Below, one piece after another: positions 53,018-59,567 of a DNA stretch of 59,567 nucleotides. Each line of letters opens with the position of its first letter. Within the stretch, counting starts at the first letter, position 1. This stretch comes from Anaerolineales bacterium (GTDB lineage Bacteria > Chloroflexota > Anaerolineae > Anaerolineales > UBA11579). Location of the stretch: NCBI GenBank assembly GCA_020059485.1, contig JAGVCA010000041.1:1-59567 (forward strand), written 5' to 3'. The notes beneath the pieces are model-generated. The model had not been told where the DNA came from, searched no databases, and worked only from the letters and a program-made list of their open reading frames with translations. A program made the position numbers and the translations under genes.

Positions 53018-54463
53018 ATGAGTGGATATAGTCTAACTGACCTGGTCAATACCTTACCGATCACATTCCTGCTTCTCTGGGCGCTGGTGCTGGTGCTGGT
53101 GGAAGCCTTTGCCAAACGCAGCAGCCTGACGATGGTCCTGGCAGCGGTTGGCTTGATGGCTGCCATTGTGCTGTCCGTGATGCAGTTTGGCGTCGAGTCC
53201 TCGGCGTTCAAAGGCATGCTGACGATCGATGGCTATGCCATCTTCATCTACGTCCTGGTGCTCGGATCCGGGCTGCTCTCGATCCTGCTTTCCTATGACT
53301 ACAATCGGCGGATGGGCTGGGCCCGGGGAGAGTATTACATCCTGATGCTGTTCTCGATCGCCGGTGCCATGCTGATGGCTTCAGCCGCCAACCTGATCGT
53401 GGTCTTCCTGGCGCTGGAACTGCTCTCGATCCCACTGTATATCCTGGCGGCGTTCGTGCCGAACAATGCGGCCTCCGAGGAAGCGGGCCTGAAATACTTC
53501 TTGCTGGGGGCGTTTGCCGGCGGTTTCGTGCTGTATGGCATCGCCCTGATCTACGGCGCGACCGGCGCGACCGATCTGACGGAGGTCGTGGCCGCCATCC
53601 CGACGACGCAATCGCCAGTCTTCATCCTGGCGGGAGCGGCGCTGCTGCTGATCGGGCTTGGCTTTAAGGTGGCGGTGGTGCCGTTCCATATGTGGACGCC
53701 GGATGTGTATGAAGGCGCGCCGACCCCGGTGACCGCTTACATGGCAGTGGTGGCCAAGGCGGGCGGGTTTGCCGCTTTGCTGCGGGTGTTCATCTCGGCC
53801 TTCCCCTCGGTAGCGGCGGACCTGGTGCCGGTGCTCTCCGCGCTGGTGATCCTGACGCTGGTGGTTGGGAACCTGGCGGCCCTGGCGCAGAAGAACATCA
53901 AGCGCATGTTCGCCTATTCTTCGATCTCGCACGCCGGGTTCATCATGATGGCCTTCGTGACCTACGGCCAGCCCGGCCTGTATGCCGATGCGGTCACATC
54001 GGTGCTGTTCTATCTGCTGGCTTTCGCAGTGACCTCGTTCGGCTCGTGGGCGGTGGTGATCGCGCTGGAGCAGGCCGAGGGCAAGGGCCTCAACTTTGAG
54101 GACTATGCCGGGCTGGGTAGGAAGTACCCGGTGCTGTCGGCGGCGATGCTGGTCTTCCTGCTCTCGTTTGCCGGCGTCCCCCCGACGCTCGGTTTTGGCG
54201 GCAAGTTCTTTCTTTTCCGCACGGTGCTGGAGGGCGGTTACACCGGCCTGGCGATCGTCGGCGTGCTGGCTTCGCTGGTCTCGGCGTATTACTACCTGCG
54301 GGTGGTGATCTTTATGTACTTCCATGACGGCGAGCCGCAGGTGCGTAGTGAACCGGCGCTGAACCTGGTGACCGCCCTGACGGCGGTCGGGACGATCTTC
54401 CTGTTCCTGTTCTCCGGGCAGCTGCTGGCCTGGGCCTCGCAGGCGGTGCTGGCGCTGCTGTAG
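53018..54463 (+). CDS. nuoN: NADH-quinone oxidoreductase subunit N
   Basis: The protein has 481 residues with 14 membrane helices, the third antiporter-like pump. FLALELLSIPLYILAAF has the pump Glu, FKVAVVPFHMWTPDVYEGAP the channel Lys, and KRMFAYSSISHAGFIMMAF is a conserved helix. GTG 53015 lies one codon upstream; ATG 53018 is preferred. It is the last gene of the operon, followed by a strong terminator. Confidence 0.97.
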   Translation: MSGYSLTDLVNTLPITFLLLWALVLVLVEAFAKRSSLTMVLAAVGLMAAIVLSVMQFGVESSAFKGMLTIDGYAIFIYVLVLGSGLLSILLSYDYNRRMGWARGEYYILMLFSIAGAMLMASAANLIVVFLALELLSIPLYILAAFVPNNAASEEAGLKYFLLGAFAGGFVLYGIALIYGATGATDLTEVVAAIPTTQSPVFILAGAALLLIGLGFKVAVVPFHMWTPDVYEGAPTPVTAYMAVVAKAGGFAALLRVFISAFPSVAADLVPVLSALVILTLVVGNLAALAQKNIKRMFAYSSISHAGFIMMAFVTYGQPGLYADAVTSVLFYLLAFAVTSFGSWAVVIALEQAEGKGLNFEDYAGLGRKYPVLSAAMLVFLLSFAGVPPTLGFGGKFFLFRTVLEGGYTGLAIVGVLASLVSAYYYLRVVIFMYFHDGEPQVRSEPALNLVTALTAVGTIFLFLFSGQLLAWASQAVLALL

Positions 54464-54483
54464 GGCTTTGATCCAAAATATTG

Positions 54484-54515
54484 CTCCCCCCGGTTGGCTG
54501 ACGGGGGGAGTTTTG
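54484..54515 (+). terminator. Terminator of the nuo operon
   Basis: CTCCCCCCG pairs with CGGGGGGAG around a nine-base loop and is followed by TTTT. It lies 20 bases after the nuoN stop. Confidence 0.92.
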
Positions 54516-54796
54516 CTTATATGAATCAGAGCCTGCAGGTTGGTAGGGAAGTAATCATCATTATCAATTGACCCCGATTGAGGCCTGACATCGCCACAGC
54601 AGTCTGAAAGGGAACTGCATTGCACCCAACCAGACCCATTATCAAAAATGCGGATCACGCTGTCTGGGGGATAATTACCTTGTAAGTCGCCCCAATCTCG
54701 GTGAGTTCAGACCTGACCTAACAAAAAAGGGGTCAAGTAGTATTGATGCGTGCATCCGCGGGAAGCGAGATTCGAGGGATCGGTATCTGGAATCAA
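54516..54796. other. Intergenic stretch with no recognised gene
   Basis: The 281 bases between the nuo terminator and the 3' end of the metal ATPase gene have no open frame with a ribosome-binding site, no clear hairpin with a T tract for the minus-strand ATPase gene, and no repeat I can support. It lies at the junction of two converging units, the usual place for non-functional DNA. Confidence 0.5.
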
Positions 54797-56878
54797 TCAG
54801 GCCCAGGACAGATCTTGCCGGTGGAGTAATTGGGCATTGACCGCCACAATCACCGTGCTGAGCGACATCAGCAAGGCTCCTACAGCCGGCGAGAGCACAA
54901 TCCCCACCGGGGACAACACGCCAGCAGCCAATGGCAGGGCGATCACATTGTAGCCAGTTGCCCAGATCAGGTTCCGTACCATTTTCCTGTGGCTGGCATG
55001 GCTCAGTGCTAAGATGCGAACGACATCCATCGGATTGCTTTTCACCAGGATCAGCCCAGCGGATTCAACCGCTACATCCGTACCGCTACCGATCGCGATG
55101 CCCACATCGGCGCGCGTCAGGGCTGGCGCATCATTGACCCCATCGCCGACCATTGCCACCTGTTTACCCTCATCCTGTAATTTCTGGACCATCTTGTCTT
55201 TGTCTTCGGGCAGCACCTCCGCAAAGAACTGATCGATGTCCAATTCCTCGGCTACGGATTCTGCAACTGCCTGGCTGTCGCCTGTCAATATCACGACTTT
55301 GATCCCCTTTTCGTGCAGCCGTTTGATCACGGCCGCGCTTTCCTCACGGATCACGTCTGCCAAGGCCAAGGAGCCAAGCACCTTCTCACGACGGATGACA
55401 TGCACCACGCTCTGCCCTCTTGCGCTCGCGGCACTTTCGAATTCCCGCAGTTTTTCGGGCAGAGACAAGCCCAGATTTTCCAGCATCGCCGGGCCGCCGA
55501 CATACACCAGTTCAGACTCGATCTCAGCCCGTACCCCGCGGCCTTGGATGGCTTTAAAGTTTGTGGCCTTCGGCACGGAGAGCTCTTTTTCCTCCGCCGC
55601 TGTACGAATACCCCGGGCAATCGTGTGCTCGGAATCGCTCTCAACTGCAGCGGCAAAAGCCAGGATCTCGTCATCAGACAGGTCACCCGTGGCAGCAATC
55701 TTAACCACGCCAAACTCGCCGCGGGTGAGTGTGCCGGTCTTATCGAAAATCACTGTATCGACCTCGCGCACTTTTTCAAGAGCAATCCGGTCCCGCACGA
55801 GAATCCCGTTCCTGGCACCGATCGAAGTGGTGATTGCCACGACCAGCGGGATCGCCAGGCCCAGGGCGTGCGGACAGGCGATCACCAGCACGGTCGCAAC
55901 CCTGGAGATCACCTGGACATCCATCCCGACAGCGATCAACCAGGCCGCCGCAGTCAGAACGGCGCTCCCGACGGCAATATAGAACAGCCAGCCAGCGGCT
56001 TTATCTGCCAACACCTGGGTATCCGATTTACTTTGTTGGGCTTCATCTATCAGGCGCATGATCCCAGCCAGAGTAGTCAGATCGCCGGTAGCGGTAACCT
56101 CGACCCTCAGGCTGCCGTCGCCATTGATCGTTCCGCCGATGACTTTTACGCCGGGGGATTTGCCAACAGGTTTCGATTCACCAGTGATCATCGATTCGTC
56201 CACATCGGACTGGCCATCAACCACTTCGCCGTCAGCCGGGACAGACCCGCCGGGCCGTACCAGGACGCGGTCACCCGCTTCCAGCTTGGAAAGCGGCACT
56301 TCTTCCAACTCACCGTCCTCACGGATGCGTTCGGTCGTATCCGGCATAAGTTTAACCAGTTCGTCCAGCGCGCCGGACGCCTGACGAACGCTTCGCATCT
56401 CGATCCAATGGCCGAGGAGCATGATGTCGATCAGCGTGACCAGTTCCCAGAAGAAAGTGGAGCCAAGCGAGAAAATCTGCGCGGCAAGACTATAGACAAA
56501 GGCAACGATGATCGCCAGGGAGATCAAGGTCATCATGCCGGGTTGGCGCTTCCTGATCTTAGGCACTGCCATCTGGATAAAGGGAATTCCCCCGACGATA
56601 AAGACGACGACGGCAAAGATCGGTGTGATCCAGGCCGACCCGAAAAAGTTCGGAATCCTGTAGCCCAAAAAATCCTGGATCGTCGAACTGAAGACCAGCA
56701 CCGGGATTGACAAAAGCGTATTGATCCAGAAGAGTCTCCTGAATTTTTCCTCGTGGCCGGTATGGTCCTTGTGCCCGCCGTGGTCGTTGTGAGCTTCCGG
56801 AGATGTGTCTTGCTCCTCGGAATTGTTCCGGGCTTGATGTCCGGTATGCTCCTGATTTGCCCCTCTACTCATCTTCAA
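54797..56878 (-). CDS. Heavy-metal P-type ATPase, CopB-like (CPH type)
   Basis: The protein has 693 residues. The cytoplasmic N-terminus is His-rich (EAHNDHGGHKDHTGHEEKF), as in CopB-type copper or silver pumps; no CxxC metal-binding domain is present. TM segments include FFWELVTLIDIMLLGHWIEM. The metal-path motif is CPH (IACPHALGLAIPLV), which marks the P1B-3 group that exports Cu(II) or Ag(I). The phosphorylation site is DKTGTLTRGE, with the actuator motif MITGESKPVGK and the hinge GDGVNDAPAL. It should export copper from the cytoplasm. Its neighbours on the minus strand are a DoxX protein and an FAD reductase; a link is only inferred. Confidence 0.92.
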   Translation of the reverse strand: MKMSRGANQEHTGHQARNNSEEQDTSPEAHNDHGGHKDHTGHEEKFRRLFWINTLLSIPVLVFSSTIQDFLGYRIPNFFGSAWITPIFAVVVFIVGGIPFIQMAVPKIRKRQPGMMTLISLAIIVAFVYSLAAQIFSLGSTFFWELVTLIDIMLLGHWIEMRSVRQASGALDELVKLMPDTTERIREDGELEEVPLSKLEAGDRVLVRPGGSVPADGEVVDGQSDVDESMITGESKPVGKSPGVKVIGGTINGDGSLRVEVTATGDLTTLAGIMRLIDEAQQSKSDTQVLADKAAGWLFYIAVGSAVLTAAAWLIAVGMDVQVISRVATVLVIACPHALGLAIPLVVAITTSIGARNGILVRDRIALEKVREVDTVIFDKTGTLTRGEFGVVKIAATGDLSDDEILAFAAAVESDSEHTIARGIRTAAEEKELSVPKATNFKAIQGRGVRAEIESELVYVGGPAMLENLGLSLPEKLREFESAASARGQSVVHVIRREKVLGSLALADVIREESAAVIKRLHEKGIKVVILTGDSQAVAESVAEELDIDQFFAEVLPEDKDKMVQKLQDEGKQVAMVGDGVNDAPALTRADVGIAIGSGTDVAVESAGLILVKSNPMDVVRILALSHASHRKMVRNLIWATGYNVIALPLAAGVLSPVGIVLSPAVGALLMSLSTVIVAVNAQLLHRQDLSWA

Positions 56879-56999
56879 TCCTTCCTTGAATGAACGGTTA
56901 TCCGCTCACCGGTTATGCTCCAATGACATCATGGGCCCTTAACCCATTTTGAGGCCTGACCGGTGATTAGTTTGATCTTTTTCTCGGTTCTTCTGGATT

Positions 57000-57590
57000 C
57001 TATAGGCTTTCTTTATTTGATTCACGCTCAAAAATGAAACCCGGCCGCCACGGGGTGCCGAGCGCTGGCAGCGCCCAGCGGTCCAGGCCCCACCAGCCAG
57101 CCACCCGCCAGGCGAGGATGATGAACAGTGACAGGAATAATAGAATCGGGTTGGTGCTGACCGTTCCTGAGAGCAGATAGTTCATATTCATGAAACTGCC
57201 AAAGAAGGCCGCAATGCCAGTAAACAGACCCAGGATCAGGGCGATCCCCACCAGGACTTCACCATAGGCGACCATGTGAGCGAAGATCTTGCTGTTTGGC
57301 TGGACCAGGTTTTCCAGAAACCAGGCATACCAGCCCTGGACGGCGGGATTCTCGCCAGTTGCCTTCTGCAGCGCGCCGCTGACAAAGCCGTTGAGCGCTG
57401 TACCGGCCTCGCTGCCGGTCCAGGCCGGACTGCCTACCTTGCCCCAACCAGCCTGCAGCCAACGCACGCCCAGGTAGACGCGTACGATCAGCCATAGCCA
57501 GGCCCAGCTGACACTGCTGAACAACGCCCTGGCGATTGGTGGTTCTTCCAGCCGAGTGACAAATTTGCGCTTCTGATTGTTAATAGTCAT
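57000..57590 (-). CDS. DoxX family membrane protein
   Basis: The protein has 196 residues and four membrane helices. WLIVRVYLGVRWLQAGWGKV is the DoxX opening, and AYGEVLVGIALILGLFTGIAA the second part, with MNMNYLLSGTVSTNPILLFL later. It resembles the DoxD/DoxX-type quinone-linked proteins, which in archaea oxidise thiosulfate and elsewhere take part in redox stress. Its role here is not known. Position upstream of the metal ATPase on the same strand, 121 bases away, is compatible with co-transcription. Confidence 0.8.
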   Translation of the reverse strand: MTINNQKRKFVTRLEEPPIARALFSSVSWAWLWLIVRVYLGVRWLQAGWGKVGSPAWTGSEAGTALNGFVSGALQKATGENPAVQGWYAWFLENLVQPNSKIFAHMVAYGEVLVGIALILGLFTGIAAFFGSFMNMNYLLSGTVSTNPILLFLSLFIILAWRVAGWWGLDRWALPALGTPWRPGFIFERESNKESL

Positions 57591-57686
57591 ATTTCCTTTC
57601 TGGTAGTTGGTGGACTGAGATAAGAATGATAGCAGTCCTGCCCGTAAACACCTATATAGAATTGTTAAGCCTTGATCAGACCAGCT

Positions 57687-57756
57687 TGATTGGCGGCGCG
57701 GCAGTGATCAAGCCGATACTTCGCATGCGCCTGGTCGTTTCGCCGCGCCCCAATCA
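57687..57756. repeat. Strong inverted repeat between the reductase and doxX
   Basis: TGATTGG plus GGCGCGGC (57687-57693, 57695-57702) pair with GCCGCGCC plus CCAATCA (57742-57749, 57750-57756): 15 base pairs with one bulged C, and a loop of 39 bases. There is no T tract on either side, so it is not a standard terminator. The rest of 57591-57863 shows no gene. Confidence 0.6.
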
Positions 57757-57863
57757 CCTTCTTCGATCAGTTGATTTCCTTCAATTCCAGGTCGTGTCGT
57801 TATCTGTGATAGCCTATCTCATCTCAAAAACAATTTAACTGCTGATGGAACAAATGCTGGATT

Positions 57864-59057
57864 CTAGATTTTGTGAACCAAATCTACCGGTTCATAACTT
57901 TCTTCCGAAGCAATCAGCTGGCGGGCTTCATCTGTCTTTCCATAGATATTCCATAACAAAACCCCGCGGACATCGCGTTTCTCGGTATCAAGATAATAGA
58001 CCACACCTTTTTCCGGCTTATTTTTCCAATCGATCACAATATCCATATTCGGGTCCAATTGGCCTATTGCCTCAAAACCCATCCCAAACATATCTGAATA
58101 GAATAGCGGCAGCCGATTATAAGGTTCGCTTGCTCCGGCCATATTTCTGCCGGCGACCTTCCCCATTTGATTTGCATTCTCAGCATGTTCGATCCGGATC
58201 CTTTTTTTGAGATGGGGAGAATAGAATTTTGCGACATCACCCGCAGCCCAAATATTGACGTCTGATGTTCGCAAGGTCTTGTCGACCAGGATACCATCTT
58301 CCACTTCCAAGCCGCAGTTTTCAGCCAGCGTTGTATTTGGCATAATCCCCAGGCCAGCAATGACAACTTCTGCCATGACTGTTTTTCCCGATCCGGTTGT
58401 GAGGGAATAACGGCCATTCGTTCGTTGAACATCCTCAACGGTTTCATTGGCATATACTTCGACCCCTTTTTCAAGGTACTGTTGTGTAATGATCTCAGCC
58501 AATTGTTCCGGATAACGCAACCCACCGACATATTCTTCCGGAAAGATCATTTTTACTGCTTTCCCATTTTGGTTCAAGGCAGCCGAGATCTCAGCACCAA
58601 TGAACCCGCCGCCGATGACTGCATAAGCCTGGTGCTTATCTTTATTTTGATACAGTTCCTGAAAATCTTTCAACGATCGGAAGTATAAGATCTGTTCGCC
58701 ATCAGGATCAAACGGCAAGGTCTTAGGATGGCCGCCGGTCGCCAACAGTAATTTTTCATAGTGGTATTCGTTTGACTCTTCATCCACAACAAAGCGTTCC
58801 TCGCGGTTTATTCTTTCAATGGCATGTTCTAAATGCATGTCCACATTTTTGATTGACCCGGTCTCGCGCCAAATATCATCGATTGTCGGTTTTCCTTCCT
58901 GCCAGAGACCCTTTGTCAAGGGCGGTCTGTTATAGGGCGGATCAACTTCCTTTGAGAACAAACCAACATCACCGCTATCCATATCGCGTATGCCCTCAAC
59001 TGCAGAAGCAGCCGCCATGCCTCCACCAACAATCAGGTATTGATAATGTTTTTCCAC
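57864..59057 (-). CDS. FAD-dependent pyridine nucleotide-disulfide oxidoreductase
   Basis: The protein has 397 residues from GTG 59057, which has AAAGGAG seven bases upstream; the longer frame back to 59096 begins before that site. YLIVGGGMAAASAVEGIRD is the FAD site and YAVIGGGFIGAEISAAL the NAD(P)H site, with the GRPPLT-like PPYNRPPLTKGLW near residue 50 typical of ferredoxin/rubredoxin reductases and AIF-like enzymes. TSDVNIWAAGDVAKFYSP is the second FAD motif. The gene is clearly more AT-rich than those around it, and its codon choice differs, suggesting horizontal transfer. No partner ferredoxin gene is nearby. Confidence 0.88.
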   Translation of the reverse strand: MEKHYQYLIVGGGMAAASAVEGIRDMDSGDVGLFSKEVDPPYNRPPLTKGLWQEGKPTIDDIWRETGSIKNVDMHLEHAIERINREERFVVDEESNEYHYEKLLLATGGHPKTLPFDPDGEQILYFRSLKDFQELYQNKDKHQAYAVIGGGFIGAEISAALNQNGKAVKMIFPEEYVGGLRYPEQLAEIITQQYLEKGVEVYANETVEDVQRTNGRYSLTTGSGKTVMAEVVIAGLGIMPNTTLAENCGLEVEDGILVDKTLRTSDVNIWAAGDVAKFYSPHLKKRIRIEHAENANQMGKVAGRNMAGASEPYNRLPLFYSDMFGMGFEAIGQLDPNMDIVIDWKNKPEKGVVYYLDTEKRDVRGVLLWNIYGKTDEARQLIASEESYEPVDLVHKI

Positions 59058-59140
59058 TAGAAATCTCCTTTCCGCACAAGGAATCCTACTCAGCAATTAC
59101 GGAAACTGCGGATATCAGTAAGACTCACAGCGTTTATTGC

Positions 59141-59149
59141 AGTATAGCA
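59141..59149 (-). promoter_or_regulatory. Extended -10 promoter of the reductase gene
   Basis: On the minus strand TGC is followed directly by TATACT (59146-59141), 83 bases before the GTG start. The -35 region is weak. The rest of 59058-59391 holds only this and the terminator at 59327; no gene is visible. Confidence 0.45.
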
Positions 59150-59326
59150 AAAGCTTTTATAGATATTTTCCTTTTTGCACCAATTTGTATCGAAAACTAT
59201 ATCTGCCCGCTGTATCCTGACATATATCACTTCGGGAATTTCCAACTATTCCTCGGCGGAGAGGAGATGACGTAAACTTGCTGACCGCTTTTCTGGAATG
59301 GGTTGAGCCAGGCCTAACCGGCAGAT

Positions 59327-59357
59327 ACCAAAACCGGGAGCCAGTGCGGCTCCCGGT
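59327..59357 (-). terminator. Terminator of the fasciclin-domain gene
   Basis: Read on the minus strand, ACCGGGAGCC pairs perfectly with GGCTCCCGGT around a five-base loop, followed by TTTT. It lies about 35 bases past the stop codon. Confidence 0.9.
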
Positions 59358-59391
59358 TTGGACTAAGGAGAGGAGAAGAATTGTGTCGGTA

Positions 59392-59567
59392 TTAGGGGAC
59401 CAGCACGGCATCGATCACGTGGATCACGCCGTTGGAGGCTTCGATGTCGGCGATGATGACCATCGACTCGTTGATGTACAGGCTGCCATCACGGACGGAG
59501 ACGGTGAAGCTGTCGCCCGACAGGGTCTCGACGGTCTGCCCATCCAGGGTTAGGGCGGTCTCGGACA
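59392..59567 (-). CDS. Fasciclin (FAS1) domain protein, C-terminal end only
   Basis: The frame enters from the right edge of the window and ends at TAA 59392. The 58 visible residues are the end of a FAS1 domain: LDGQTVETLSGDSFTVSV, then the H2-type box ASNGVIHVIDAVLVP right before the stop. FAS1 proteins are secreted or surface-bound adhesion proteins. The N-terminus, any signal peptide and further FAS1 repeats lie outside the window. Confidence 0.88.
   Translation of the reverse strand, partial: SETALTLDGQTVETLSGDSFTVSVRDGSLYINESMVIIADIEASNGVIHVIDAVLVP

Overview
The window looks like a chromosomal segment of a Chloroflexota bacterium, most likely of the Anaerolineae type. This is an inference from several things together: a complete 14-gene nuoA-N operon, GlgP of the short alpha-glucan phosphorylase type, a dnaG-rpoD pair, many small lipoproteins and secreted proteins of kinds common in that phylum, stand-alone membrane Cas4-like and translin-like proteins, and high-GC coding DNA. 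No rRNA or tRNA gene, CRISPR array, transposase or prophage gene was found, so no marker fixes the taxonomy.

Layout. 1-4.1 kb holds a 5'-truncated sucrase/ferredoxin-like protein, panD on the minus strand, purA, a lipoprotein and an unrecognised gene with a probable one-base loss. 4.1-7.1 kb holds a frameshifted DUF3592-type membrane protein, a lipoprotein and a GAF/HD-GYP protein. 7.1-10.1 kb holds a GltD/NfnB-like flavoprotein behind a Rex-like operator and a structured leader, followed by a secreted protein. 10.1-16.8 kb holds holB, a GAF-GAF-PAS histidine kinase, an aldo/keto reductase, an M29 aminopeptidase and a frameshifted membrane protein. 16.9-18.3 kb is the infC-rpmI-rplT operon on the minus strand, with infC apparently starting at AUA. 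18.7-26.1 kb starts with a secreted protein and continues with a cluster oriented around nucleic acids: ssb, DUF3467, translin-like, a Cas4-like nuclease split in two, nadK, a zinc-finger membrane protein, recN, an atypical response regulator and a zinc-ribbon protein with an Asp-rich tail. 26.2-29.8 kb is dnaG-rpoD on the minus strand. 29.9-39.7 kb holds glgP behind a LacI-type palindrome, a UPF0316 protein, a three-gene ABC exporter, a second M29 aminopeptidase, a bi-domain dehydrogenase and a GNAT acetyltransferase. 39.8-54.5 kb is nuoA-N with a recognisable promoter and terminator. 54.8 kb to the end holds a CopB-type metal ATPase, a DoxX protein, an FAD/NAD(P) reductase and a truncated fasciclin-domain protein, all on the minus strand.

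How it fits together. Complex I, the Rex-like site at gltD and the GltD/NfnB-like enzyme suggest an NADH-centred redox economy. GlgP and its operator point to sugar-controlled glycogen or maltodextrin breakdown. The strongest candidates for something new are (a) the ssb leader, where a strong promoter with an overlapping palindrome is followed by a 13-residue leader ORF whose stop codon lies in the 5' arm of a terminator-like hairpin, (b) the split membrane Cas4-like nuclease next to a translin-like protein and SSB, and (c) the structured leader of gltD. Three genes of low conservation each look one base short, while the conserved genes are intact; this could be real decay or residual assembly error. 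All calls are made by eye from sequence; no database search was run.
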